From: a bacterium
GTDB lineage: Bacteria > Orphanbacterota > Orphanbacteria > Orphanbacterales > Orphanbacteraceae
Direction of reading: 5' to 3'
Assembly: GCA_025782575.1 (NCBI GenBank)
Contig: JALGYY010000035.1
Span: 146,670 to 210,669 of the forward strand
DNA length: 64,000 bases
A program made the translations under genes and the position numbers. The notes below the pieces were generated by a model that was given only the letters and a program-made list of their open reading frames with translations, made no database searches and was not told the DNA's origin. Shown here piece after piece: positions 54,649 through 63,555 of this stretch. Numbering within the stretch: position 1 is the first letter of the stretch; every line of letters begins with the position of its first letter.

Positions 54649-54654
54649 TATAAT
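54649..54654 (+). promoter_or_regulatory. -10 element TATAAT of the kinase gene
   Basis: A perfect TATAAT with a poor -35 (TTGCTA about 15 bases upstream). Transcription would start at about 54661. The leader then holds GAGGAG at 54682-54687. The region 54544-54648 shows nothing else. Confidence 0.5.
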
Positions 54655-54696
54655 ATACAGATGTAATTAATTCATCCAACTGAGGAGATCTCCGTC

Positions 54697-57009
54697 ATAG
54701 GCCCGGACGAAAAGCTCCCTAACTCGCCGGAAACCCCGGATCCCGAGGGATCGGGCGTCACGGGTGAGCCCACAGTTCCAGAGGAACTCTCCAGAGGTGC
54801 TCCTCCCAAGCGCATCGGAAACTATGTAATCAAACGCCGAATCGCTTCAGGCGGCATGGGTACTGTTTACGAAGCGCTCCAGGAACATCCCCGGCGTCCT
54901 GCGGCGATCAAGCTGATGCGACGCGGAGTCACCTCCGCCTCAGCCCTCCGCCGGTTCGAGTATGAGTCTCAACTTCTCGCCAGGCTTCGGCATCCTCACA
55001 TTGCGCAGGTATATGAAGCAGGTACTTATGACGACGGTTCGGGGCCGGTTCCGTTTTTTGCCATGGAATACATTCCGAACCCCAAGTCGATCACGGATTA
55101 TGTCGTTGCCAAAAAGCTCGATACCCGTAGCCGGCTGAAACTCTTCGCGACCGTTTGCGACGCCGTTCATCATGGCCACCAGAAAGGGATCATTCATCGC
55201 GATCTCAAACCGGATAACATCCTGGTCGACTCCCACGGGGATCCGAAGGTCATCGACTTCGGCGTAGCCCGGGCGACCGATTCTGACATGGTGCTCACCA
55301 CGCTGCAGACCGAAGTGGGTCAATTGGTCGGCACACTGCAATACATGAGCCCCGAACAGATCGAGGCGGACCCGCACGACATCGATATTCGCTCCGACGT
55401 TTACGCCCTTGGGGTCGTCCTTTACGAGATTCTCACCGGAAGCCGCCCCTACGATCTCGGAAGACATCCCACACTCGATGCGGGCCGCATCATTCGAGAA
55501 GAAGAGCCACGTAAGCCGAGCACCATCAACCATAAGATTCGTGGCGACATCGAGACGATCGTTCTCAAGGCGCTCGAGAAGGATCGCGATCGGCGCTATC
55601 AATCGGCCACCAGCCTGGCCGGCGATATTCGCCGGTATTTGAATAACGAGACGATCATCGCCCGGCCTCCCAGCCTCGGGTACCAGCTTCAGGTGTTCGC
55701 CCGCCGCAACAGGATGCTGGTCGGCGCAACCATTGCTGTGCTCGTGGCCCTTGCGGCCGGTACGGTGGTCAGTACCTCCCTCTACTTCCGTGCGGAGCGG
55801 GAGCGCGTTCGAGCTGAGCAGGAACGCGCGAGGGCGGAGGAGCAGTCAGCGAAGGCACTCTCCTCGATCGGCTACGTCCTCGAAATTGTGAAATCGGCGG
55901 ACCCGGCCTGCGTCGGAGAAGAGGTCAAAGTGGGAGACCTACTGGACCGGTACAGCGAGAAGATCGAGGAGGCGTTCAAGGGACAACCTGAGATCGAGGC
56001 AGCGGTACGAACGGCCATCGGGGAGTCCTGCCAATACCTCGATGCGTTCGAATACGCGGGGCAGAAAGACAAATACAAGCAGGATGCAAGAAATCATTTC
56101 AGGAAGGCATTGGAACTTCGAGAGAAAGCCCTTGGCGAAGAGCACCAGGAAACGCTCGAATCGATGTTCAGCCTGGCTGATCATCTGGCGGTCGAGGGGG
56201 ATCACAAAGGGGCTGAGCGACTGGAAAGGCGAGCGTGGAAAATCATTGAACACGAGAATGGTCCGGAAGACATGAATACACTCTGGGCCGCCAAGGCTGT
56301 TGCCGGGAGCCTTCGTAAACAGGGCCGATCCTCGACGGCTCAGCCGATCATCGAGAACGTGGTTGCCGTCAGCCTTCGAGAACTTGGTGAAGCACATTGG
56401 CTGACGATCGGTTCCATGGGGCTTCTCGCTAGGGTATTAATGGACGAGGGAGAATTTGTAGAAGCAGAAAAGCTGCGCCGGCAATCTTTCGAAGTGACCA
56501 GTGCGGATTCCTTCGGTTGGTCCGCCAAGAGAAACGCCCGCGCGGACCTGGCAAACTCATTGCTGGCACTTGGCCGGATTGATGACGCGCGTTCGCTCTA
56601 TCCGGACAGCGGAATGCCGGAGGACCTCGGTATCCTGAGCTGGTTCCAAGGGGAAGTCGAATTCCGGAACGGAGATCCCACGCTTCTCGTGTTCTGGGAG
56701 GAGTGGTGTCCCTATTCCACGAGGCAGATTCCCTGGCTGAAAGAAATTCATTCCAGGTACGGCGATGATCTTAAAATAGTCGGTCTGTCGGGAGCGTCCG
56801 AGGAGAGGACAAGCAAGTGCATTTCTGCGCGCGAAATCAAGTATGCGCATGCGCACACAGACGGAGAAGCTCGAAAGAAACTGGGAGCCGGCGGATTCCC
56901 CGACGCTTTCCTGTTTGCGGGAAACGATATGGTTTGGCACGGTCATCCTCAAAGCCTGTCGACCGAGATGTTCGATGGTTTACTGAAGAGAGCGCCGGGC
57001 AAGGGGTAG
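54697..57009 (+). CDS. Ser/Thr protein kinase fused to TPRs and a thioredoxin-like domain; no standard start codon
   Basis: A receptor-type kinase of about 770 residues. The kinase domain spans about 40-325: glycine loop IASGGMGTVY, Lys72, HRDLKPDN with Asp169, DFG Asp187. A juxtamembrane region and one membrane segment follow (about 340-364). A charged coiled segment, TPR-like helices (to about 640) and a C-terminal thioredoxin-like domain with WCPYS come next; the second Cys of CxxC is Ser. The first ATG (54856) lies inside the glycine loop. Upstream to the stop at 54664 the frame has no ATG, GTG or TTG; GAGGAG at 54682-54687 points to ATA 54697. A sequencing error could also explain this. 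Confidence 0.75.
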   Translation: MGPDEKLPNSPETPDPEGSGVTGEPTVPEELSRGAPPKRIGNYVIKRRIASGGMGTVYEALQEHPRRPAAIKLMRRGVTSASALRRFEYESQLLARLRHPHIAQVYEAGTYDDGSGPVPFFAMEYIPNPKSITDYVVAKKLDTRSRLKLFATVCDAVHHGHQKGIIHRDLKPDNILVDSHGDPKVIDFGVARATDSDMVLTTLQTEVGQLVGTLQYMSPEQIEADPHDIDIRSDVYALGVVLYEILTGSRPYDLGRHPTLDAGRIIREEEPRKPSTINHKIRGDIETIVLKALEKDRDRRYQSATSLAGDIRRYLNNETIIARPPSLGYQLQVFARRNRMLVGATIAVLVALAAGTVVSTSLYFRAERERVRAEQERARAEEQSAKALSSIGYVLEIVKSADPACVGEEVKVGDLLDRYSEKIEEAFKGQPEIEAAVRTAIGESCQYLDAFEYAGQKDKYKQDARNHFRKALELREKALGEEHQETLESMFSLADHLAVEGDHKGAERLERRAWKIIEHENGPEDMNTLWAAKAVAGSLRKQGRSSTAQPIIENVVAVSLRELGEAHWLTIGSMGLLARVLMDEGEFVEAEKLRRQSFEVTSADSFGWSAKRNARADLANSLLALGRIDDARSLYPDSGMPEDLGILSWFQGEVEFRNGDPTLLVFWEEWCPYSTRQIPWLKEIHSRYGDDLKIVGLSGASEERTSKCISAREIKYAHAHTDGEARKKLGAGGFPDAFLFAGNDMVWHGHPQSLSTEMFDGLLKRAPGKG

Positions 57010-57323
57010 GCCGGGGCAGAAATCATCCGAGTTTCTACCGGCTCCATAGGGTCGGATGTCGTCCTGATAAAATCAAGCAAATGACTATTGGACTCTTCGG
57101 TTTTTTGAGCTTCCGAAACCATATTGTGTAAGCTGAGCCAGAGAGACAGCCCGCGACTCCTTACCGGGACTCATGCCGCTCGTCGACGGTCAGGGGCAAT
57201 TCCCGATCACGCGCTTTCAGCCCCGGATAGGGGTGTGAGCTGCCCCAATGCTGTGCTACCATGTCGTCTTGGTTATTTTCCGTAGCAGCCCGGTCAAATC
57301 ACACGTTTTTCAGGAGGTTCCGC
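57010..57323 (+). other. 314-base region before rsfS with a structured element
   Basis: At 57193-57246 GGGGCA pairs with TGCCCC around a long hairpin: GCTTTCA/TGTGAGC and CCCC/GGGG with loop GGATA. This could fold as an RNA structure or terminator. A short T run (57101-57106) follows a weak TTCGG/CCGAA hairpin. No gene is supported here. It lies about 78 bases before the rsfS start. Confidence 0.45.
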
Positions 57324-57680
57324 TTGCTTCCGCCGCAGGATGTGGCGCGTCACGCCGCAGAAATGATCAAATCCAAAAAGGGATCCAAAATTGCGATTCT
57401 CGATCTTCGGGGACTATCCAGTGCCACCGATTACTTTGTGATCGGGAGCGGCGAGAGTGATGCGCAGGTTCGCGCCATCGCCGATGCGGTTACTGACGGT
57501 CTCGAGGAGAAGGACGTCCACATCTATCACCTCGAGGGGTATCAGGAAAGGCGCTGGATTCTGATCGACTGCATCGATGTGGTCATCCATGTCTTCCTGG
57601 AGGAACTGCGGGAGTACTATTCGCTCGAAAGACTGTGGGGGGATGCCCCGCTCGAAGCGATCGAAAGCGATCCGGAATGA
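57324..57680 (+). CDS. rsfS: Ribosomal silencing factor RsfS
   Basis: Binds L14 and blocks subunit joining in starvation. The 118-residue protein has the family marks ATDYFVIGSGESDAQVRAIAD, EGYQERRWILIDCIDVVIHVF (quoted in part) and YYSLERLWGDAP. The start is TTG 57324 with AGGAGG six bases upstream; the 139-codon reading from 57261 has no good site. It overlaps argS by 4 bases. Confidence 0.93.
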   Translation: MLPPQDVARHAAEMIKSKKGSKIAILDLRGLSSATDYFVIGSGESDAQVRAIADAVTDGLEEKDVHIYHLEGYQERRWILIDCIDVVIHVFLEELREYYSLERLWGDAPLEAIESDPE

Positions 57681-59440
57681 TTCGCGATCGGGTGGAGGCC
57701 GCACTCTGCGAGGTGATCGCCAACCAGTGGCCCGACGTGAAGATGAAATCCGTTCGCGTCGAACCGGCTCGTGACAAATCTCATGGTGACCTGGCAACCA
57801 ACGCCGCTATGGTTCTATCCAAGCAACTGAAGGTCGCGCCGAGGGAAATCGCCGATCAGCTCGTTCACTCCCTTCGTGACAATGATCTCTTCCGGCATAT
57901 CGAAATCGCCGGACCGGGCTTCGTCAATTTCTCGATCGATTCCCGGGCGTATCAGGAGCTGCTGCGAACCATCCTCGAGTTAGGTCCTCAGTATGGCTTA
58001 TCGAGTGAACCGCCCGGTTCCTATCAACAGATCGAATTCGTCAGCGCCAATCCCACAGGACCGTTGAACGTCGTCAGTGCCCGGGCAGCCGCGACCGGCG
58101 ATACGCTCGCCCGCCTGTTCGAGGCAACCGGCATCCGTGTCGATCGGGAATTCTATGTAAATGACTACGGAAACCAGGTGGATCATCTGGTCGAGTCCGT
58201 TCAATGGTATCTGAATGGCGAGCAGGGGGAGTTTCCCGAACAGGGCTACCACGGAGACTACGTTCAGGAGATCGCCAAGGAAGCTGAGGGCAATCTTCTC
58301 CCCCTCTTCAAGATCGTTCCCGATGACGATACCGTGTCCGGGGCCCCGGCGATCGAATGCATGGCGGCCCTGGCGTCCGGCGATGGGGAGAAGGGAAGTC
58401 GTGTACTCAGCGAATGCTTTGATCACGCCCCCCCTTACAAGGTCACGGAAGAAATACATCAGTCCATCCTCCGGCGGTGGATCCTCGAAAAGATGCTTTA
58501 CATGCAACGCTCTGATCTGGAGGCGTTCGGCGTCCGGTTCCAGAGCTGGTTCCGGGAATCATCCGTCCATCAGGGCGGCCAGGTGGAAGCCGCCTATCAG
58601 GATCTCGACGAGGCGGGTTATGTCTACGAGAAGGAAGGTGCCCGCTGGTTCCGGTCGACCGATTTCGGCGATGATGAGGATCGTGTGGTCATGCGTTCCA
58701 ACGGACGGCCTACCTATTTCCTCGCTGACATCGCCTATCACCGGGACAAGATCGAACGAGGGTATGACCATGCGATTACGATTCTAGGACCTGATCACCA
58801 CGGTCATATTCCGCGCATGCTCGGCGCCATGCAGGCGCTTGGAAAGAAGAAGGACTGGCTCGAGATTTTCATCGTGCAACAGGTCAATCTCCTTCGAGAG
58901 GGGAAACCGGTCAAGATGTCCAAGCGGGCAGGAGACTTTGTTTCCCTCCGTGAGCTGACCGATGAGGTCGGCCGGGACGCCGCCCGCTTCTTCTTCGTCA
59001 TGCTTCGACCGAACACCCATTTGAACTTCGATCTCGAACTGGCGAAGAAGAGGAGCCTCGACAATCCGGTTTATTACGTGCAGTACGCTCATGCCCGAGT
59101 GTGCAGCGTGTTTCGTCACGCGGAAGCCGCCGGGATCGACCGCGCCGGAATCGGCAAAGCCGATCTTGCTCTTCTGGGAACGGCGGAGTGGGGCCTCCTT
59201 AAGATGCTCGACCAGTTCCCCGACATCGTCGCCGCGTCCGCCCGCATGCGCGAGCCCCATCGAATTCCTACCTACCTGAAAGAACTTTCCGCGGAATTTC
59301 ACGGCTACTACCATGCGAACAAGGTCGTCAGTGACGATCAGAATTTAAGTTTATCCCGCCTTTCCGTCCTGGAAGCCGTAAGAATTGTCATCCGAAACGG
59401 GCTTCAACTACTTTCGGTCAGTGCGCCCGAGGCCATGTAA
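57677..59440 (+). CDS. argS: Arginyl-tRNA synthetase with altered HIGH motif
   Basis: Charges tRNA-Arg. The 587-residue protein has the ArgRS N-terminal domain (SHGDLATNAA), catalytic core (EFVSANPTGPL, then residues 131-134 NVVS where HxGH is expected), YVNDYGNQVDHLVESV, and KMSK in GKPVKMSKRAGDFV. The DALR anticodon-binding domain closes it. Family membership is clear from the whole length. The missing HIGH histidines are odd and may mark a subfamily. The start is ATG 57677 (ATGA with rsfS), not the in-frame codon at 57635. Confidence 0.93.
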   Translation: MIRDRVEAALCEVIANQWPDVKMKSVRVEPARDKSHGDLATNAAMVLSKQLKVAPREIADQLVHSLRDNDLFRHIEIAGPGFVNFSIDSRAYQELLRTILELGPQYGLSSEPPGSYQQIEFVSANPTGPLNVVSARAAATGDTLARLFEATGIRVDREFYVNDYGNQVDHLVESVQWYLNGEQGEFPEQGYHGDYVQEIAKEAEGNLLPLFKIVPDDDTVSGAPAIECMAALASGDGEKGSRVLSECFDHAPPYKVTEEIHQSILRRWILEKMLYMQRSDLEAFGVRFQSWFRESSVHQGGQVEAAYQDLDEAGYVYEKEGARWFRSTDFGDDEDRVVMRSNGRPTYFLADIAYHRDKIERGYDHAITILGPDHHGHIPRMLGAMQALGKKKDWLEIFIVQQVNLLREGKPVKMSKRAGDFVSLRELTDEVGRDAARFFFVMLRPNTHLNFDLELAKKRSLDNPVYYVQYAHARVCSVFRHAEAAGIDRAGIGKADLALLGTAEWGLLKMLDQFPDIVAASARMREPHRIPTYLKELSAEFHGYYHANKVVSDDQNLSLSRLSVLEAVRIVIRNGLQLLSVSAPEAM

Positions 59441-59451
59441 CAGGAGAAGTC

Positions 59452-60351
59452 ATGTCCATCGTTGTTGTTGGTTCCGTCGTTCTCGATTCCATTCGATCGC
59501 CCCACGGCTCATCCAATGATGCGCTCGGTGGTTCAGCGATCTACTTCGCCGGAGCGGCTGCCGCGTACACCTCGGTCAAGCTCGTGGGAGTCGTGGGCCA
59601 TGACTTTCCTGAAGAGGGGAATCGCTTTCTCGCCGAACGCGGCATCGATACGGAGGGACTCACAACTTTGCCCGGCCGTACGTTTCGTTATGAGGCGGAA
59701 TACGGAAAGAACCTGAACGATCGAAAGACAATCAGTACCTGTCTGAATGTTTTTGAGCAATTCCATCCCGAACTACCGGAGAGTTATCGTCAGGCAGAGG
59801 TCGTTTTCCTCGGGAATATCGATCCGGCTCTCCAGCTTGAAGTGCTCGATCAGGTCCGTAACCCGAGCCTCGTAGCTGCGGATACGATGAACTACTGGAT
59901 CGAAGGAGCGCGGCCCGACCTGGAAAAAATGCTGAAGCGAATCGACACTCTCATGATCAATGACAGCGAGGTATTGGAACTTACCGGGGAGACGAATCTG
60001 ATTGCCGCGGCACATGCCACACTCGACATGGGCCCGACTTGTGTGGTCATCAAGAAAGGGGAACACGGCGCACTCCTTAACCGGGAGGGTGAGATATTTG
60101 TGACTCCGGCCTATCCAGTGGAGGTAGTAAAGGATCCGACGGGGGCGGGGGACGCTTTCGCCGGCGGATTTCTGGGACACCTGGCCCGGACCGGAACTTT
60201 CGACAGGAAGTCCTATCGCGAAGCCATGCTTCACGGCACAGCGGTCGCGTCATTTGTCGTTGAAGAGTTCGGGCCGGCGCCTCTGTCAGGCCTCACCACG
60301 GCCGACACGGAGAAGAGATACAGCCAATTAGTTAACATGTCGACTATCTGA
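59452..60351 (+). CDS. PfkB-family carbohydrate kinase
   Basis: A 299-residue ribokinase-like sugar or nucleoside kinase. The N-terminal LGGSAIYFAGAAA and the C-terminal anion-hole motif DPTGAGDAFAGGFLG, with the catalytic Asp, are present. DTMNYWIEG and INDSEVLELTG lie between. The substrate cannot be read from the motifs. It starts 11 bases after argS with AGGAGAA before the ATG. Confidence 0.9.
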   Translation: MSIVVVGSVVLDSIRSPHGSSNDALGGSAIYFAGAAAAYTSVKLVGVVGHDFPEEGNRFLAERGIDTEGLTTLPGRTFRYEAEYGKNLNDRKTISTCLNVFEQFHPELPESYRQAEVVFLGNIDPALQLEVLDQVRNPSLVAADTMNYWIEGARPDLEKMLKRIDTLMINDSEVLELTGETNLIAAAHATLDMGPTCVVIKKGEHGALLNREGEIFVTPAYPVEVVKDPTGAGDAFAGGFLGHLARTGTFDRKSYREAMLHGTAVASFVVEEFGPAPLSGLTTADTEKRYSQLVNMSTI

Positions 60352-60572
60352 TTTCGCGCTTCCTTTCGTGCCCATCCTGTGCTATGCTGTGCCGTCGAGA
60401 GTGGTGGTCTGTTTCATACGGATCGGCGCTTTCCCGGCAAGCCGACCAACCGCCCAAAAGCAGGTTCGAATCAATTTGAAATCCGCCGAAGCACGCGGAA
60501 TAGGTTCCGTCACGGATAGGGTGAGGGACAATATTCCCGGAGCCTGGGGAGTCGTGTCCCCCCACGAGGAAC

Positions 60573-61301
60573 ATGGCCGAGAATCGTGACGACAAGCAGG
60601 TAGCCGTGGTCACCGACCCCCGGGATGCCGAAAAAGATATTAACTCCCTTAGAGGGGTTCTTTCGTCCCGTCTGGTTACGAGCCGAACCGGCGAAATCCT
60701 TGAAATGCACGTGGTTGCTTCCGCTGACCGCCACCCTAAACAGATCCTCCGGGACATCGAGTCCACGTTCCTCGCGAAACGGGGAATCAAGATCGATCGC
60801 CGCAAAGTGAGCATTGCCCAATTACGGGAAGAGAGCCGGCAGGAAGTTCCATCCAACCCGGGGGCTGTCAGCCAGCCCCGACTCCGGTTCGTCCGCCTCA
60901 CTACGACTCACACTCCCGATGGGGGCGAAGTCCATGTTACCCTCGGCCGGGGCAACCTTCAGGGTTTCGGAGAAGCGCAGTTTCCACTATCGTCCGGACC
61001 GGACAGGGCGATTGCCGAGGCGACCGTTCGGGCTGTGGAGCGCTTTATCCGCGCGGGCCGGTTCGATGTCATCAGCGTGGAGAATCGAGCGGTCGGGAGG
61101 CACCAGGGTTTATTTGTTCACCTGGAATTCCTCACCAGAGGACAGTCGGTACCCCTGCTCGGCTCCGCTCTCGTTCAGCGAGAAGTTCAGATAACAACGC
61201 TGAACGCGACCATGGACGCCGTCAACCGCTTCGTCGGCAGCCTGCCGCCGGCCGATGGTGTCGAGTGGGTAGTGGGCCCCGAAGGGTCAACCGCCTCCTG
61301 A
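60573..61301 (+). CDS. Conserved protein of unknown function
   Basis: A 242-residue soluble protein with two alpha/beta-looking halves. The first (residues 1-90) has EILEMHVVASADRHPKQILRD and GIKIDRRKVSIAQL (each quoted in part), a pattern I recall from conserved hypothetical proteins of several phyla. The second (about 100-225) has GRGNLQGFGEAQFPLSSG, AIAEATVRAVERFI and FLTRGQSVPLLGSALV. No catalytic motif is visible. GAGGAAC lies before ATG 60573. It is 52 bases upstream of purM. Confidence 0.75.
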   Translation: MAENRDDKQVAVVTDPRDAEKDINSLRGVLSSRLVTSRTGEILEMHVVASADRHPKQILRDIESTFLAKRGIKIDRRKVSIAQLREESRQEVPSNPGAVSQPRLRFVRLTTTHTPDGGEVHVTLGRGNLQGFGEAQFPLSSGPDRAIAEATVRAVERFIRAGRFDVISVENRAVGRHQGLFVHLEFLTRGQSVPLLGSALVQREVQITTLNATMDAVNRFVGSLPPADGVEWVVGPEGSTAS

Positions 61302-61353
61302 TCAACAACCACTGCCGGCCGGCCGGAAATCACCGCCAGCCACGGAGTTTTTG

Positions 61354-62373
61354 TTGGACTACAAAGAATCGGGTGTCGATACCGAAGCCCATCAGTCGGC
61401 ACTTTCCTCACTGAAAGACAAAATCCGATCGTCGTTCGGTAATCAAGTGGTCGGTGATGTAGGTCACTTCGGCGGACTCTATGCACTCCCCGGCGATGAA
61501 GACCGGGTCCTGGTAGCGACCACGGATGGGCTCGGCACCAAGGTCGAGCTCCTCGCATCCCTCGGCCTACATGAACGGGTGGGGCAAGACCTCGTTAACC
61601 ACTGCATCAACGATATTGCCGTCCTTGGTGCCCGGCCCCTCTTCTTTCTCGACTATATTGCCGGCGCCGGCCTGATCCCGGAAATCCTCCGGCCCCTGGT
61701 CGATGGATTCGTCGAGGGATGTCTCCATCACGGGATCCCACTGCTGGGGGGGGAAACCGCCGAAATGCCCGGCGTCTACCGTGAGGGTGGTTATGACGTA
61801 GCCGGCTTCCTCGTCGGCGAAGTACAGCGGGATCGAATCGTAGACGGCTCGATCATCGAGCCGGGTGACACAGTGATCGGATTCCCATCGGCCGGGCTCC
61901 ATACCAATGGATATTCCCTCGCCCGCCGGGTTCTTCTGGGTAGTGGCGAGAAGGGGCTCCATGAAACGCCACCCGGGTGGTCCCGGACGGTAGGGCAGGC
62001 GCTCGCCGCACCCCATCTCAGCTATCGATCGGCGCTCGAGGCGCTCACGTCGGCCGGGCTTCTGAAAGGCGCGGCCCATATTACCGGAGGAGGTCTGGTC
62101 GAAAACATTCCACGGATTCTGCCGGGAGGGACGGGAGTGGTGATCGACAGAACCCGGTGGAAAGTCCCGCCTATTTTTGACCTGATCGAGGTGAGGGGCG
62201 ACATCGAACAGCACGAGATGTTTCGTGTCTTCAATATGGGAATCGGAGTGACGGCGCTGGTCTCCGGTAACAGGACCGACGAAGCCTTCGCACTTCTTAC
62301 CGAGTCCGAGTTTACACCGATCTCTATCGGGCAGGTTGTCGAGGGTGAGGGCCGGGTGGAGCTTGGCTGGTGA
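61354..62373 (+). CDS. purM: Phosphoribosylformylglycinamidine cyclo-ligase (AIR synthetase)
   Basis: Closes the imidazole ring in purine synthesis. The 339-residue product has the family marks GVDTEAHQSAL near the start, DGLGTKVELL, GGETAEMPGVYREGGYDVAGF (quoted in part) and HITGGGLVENIPRILP. Two TTG codons lie side by side (61351, 61354); GGAG at 61344-61347 is best spaced for 61354. It is far from the purN-C-H cluster and leads into cutA by a GTGA overlap. Confidence 0.95.
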   Translation: MDYKESGVDTEAHQSALSSLKDKIRSSFGNQVVGDVGHFGGLYALPGDEDRVLVATTDGLGTKVELLASLGLHERVGQDLVNHCINDIAVLGARPLFFLDYIAGAGLIPEILRPLVDGFVEGCLHHGIPLLGGETAEMPGVYREGGYDVAGFLVGEVQRDRIVDGSIIEPGDTVIGFPSAGLHTNGYSLARRVLLGSGEKGLHETPPGWSRTVGQALAAPHLSYRSALEALTSAGLLKGAAHITGGGLVENIPRILPGGTGVVIDRTRWKVPPIFDLIEVRGDIEQHEMFRVFNMGIGVTALVSGNRTDEAFALLTESEFTPISIGQVVEGEGRVELGW

Positions 62374-62711
62374 CGAATCCAGAAGGAACTCCCTATGTCG
62401 TGGTCCTCGTGACCGTTCCCCTCGGCGATCGAGGGGATGAGATATCACGCGAGCTGATAAGCAGAAAGCTTGCCGCCTGTGTTAACCGGATCGGACCTGT
62501 AAGTTCCGTATTTCGATGGAAGGGGGCGATCGAAGAGGAGACTGAGTCTCTTCTTCTGATCAAGACCGAGCGCAGGCTACTTCCGGCCCTGGAGTCGGCC
62601 GTAATGGAAATCCACCCATACGAAAATCCCGAATTTCTCGTTCTCACGATCGAATCGGGAGCACCGGCCTATCTGGGCTGGCTCGGCGAGTCACTCTCGC
62701 CAGGTGATTGA
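62370..62711 (+). CDS. cutA: CutA1-type divalent-cation tolerance protein
   Basis: A 113-residue trimer-forming protein of the CutA family with VLVTVPLGDRGDEISRELISRKLAACVN at the N-terminus (in part), VSSVFRWKGAIEEETESLLLIKT and HPYENPEFLVL. The start is GTG 62370, overlapping the purM stop. CutA is linked to copper tolerance in E. coli, but the molecular role is uncertain. The stop shares a base with the methyltransferase start. Confidence 0.93.
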   Translation: MTNPEGTPYVVVLVTVPLGDRGDEISRELISRKLAACVNRIGPVSSVFRWKGAIEEETESLLLIKTERRLLPALESAVMEIHPYENPEFLVLTIESGAPAYLGWLGESLSPGD

Positions 62712-63439
62712 TGGGAGACCACTGGTACGAAAGGGCCTTCGGCGAGCTCTATCCCGAACTCTACGCCCACAGGACCACCAGAGAGGCCGAGGCCGGCGTC
62801 TCTCTTCTCGAGAGCCAGACGGAATTGCGGGGACGCCGTGTAGTCGATATTGCCTGCGGGACCGGGCGTCATCTTGCGCGGCTTCAGGAAAAAGGTGCCA
62901 TCCCCCGGGGGATCGACCTCTCGGATGTGCTCCTCCGCCGGGCGGCGAGTCACGCCCCGGTCATCCGTGGAGACATGCGGTTCCTCCCCTTTTTGGACGG
63001 CTCATTCGACGGGGCACTCAGTATGTTCACTTCGTTCGGCTATTTCGATAGTGCGGATGAAAACAGGGGGGTCCTGCGGGAGATCGGCCGGGTGGTTCGT
63101 GAGGGGGGTTGGTTCTTCATGGACTACCTGAACCGGGACGTGATTCTTCGGAACCTGGTCGAACAGGGCGAGCGGCGTGTCGGCGACCGTGTTGTCCGGG
63201 AAGAACGACACTACGATCCCCGGACGAACAGACTGATCAAGGAAATCCGCATCACAGGTGCGGGGGGAAAGGAGGAGCACCGCTGGGAGGAGAGGCTCAT
63301 GCTCTTTTCGCCTGATGAGATAGAATCCGGAATCGAGGGCGCCGGTTTCCGGATAAAGGCCCGATTCGGCCGCTACGACGGCCGGGGCTTCGACGCAGAC
63401 TCCGATCGCCTGATCCTCTTTTCTACAAGGGGATCCTGA
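62711..63439 (+). CDS. SAM-dependent methyltransferase (class I)
   Basis: A 242-residue protein. The SAM-binding motif I is VVDIACGTGRHLARL at about 45-59, then GIDLSDVLLRRA and the DGSFDGALSMFTSFGYF region with the following aspartate. The C-terminal half is beta-rich. The substrate cannot be told. ATG 62711 follows AGGTGA and shares one base with the cutA stop; an in-frame TTG lies one codon upstream. Confidence 0.85.
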   Translation: MGDHWYERAFGELYPELYAHRTTREAEAGVSLLESQTELRGRRVVDIACGTGRHLARLQEKGAIPRGIDLSDVLLRRAASHAPVIRGDMRFLPFLDGSFDGALSMFTSFGYFDSADENRGVLREIGRVVREGGWFFMDYLNRDVILRNLVEQGERRVGDRVVREERHYDPRTNRLIKEIRITGAGGKEEHRWEERLMLFSPDEIESGIEGAGFRIKARFGRYDGRGFDADSDRLILFSTRGS

Positions 63440-63496
63440 AGAAATCAAGCTCGATCCCGCCGAAATGACTTCATAATTGCCTCCCTATACACATCT

Positions 63497-63525
63497 TGAC
63501 ACAATTGCCGATCCTGAGTAGACTC
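63497..63525 (+). promoter_or_regulatory. Promoter of the small secreted protein gene
   Basis: TTGACA (63497-63502), 17-base spacer, TAGACT (63520-63525, 4 of 6). Transcription would start near 63532, 24 bases before ATG 63556. Confidence 0.55.
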
Positions 63526-63555
63526 GTGTTAAGGGACTTTCTTCGGGGGAATTGT

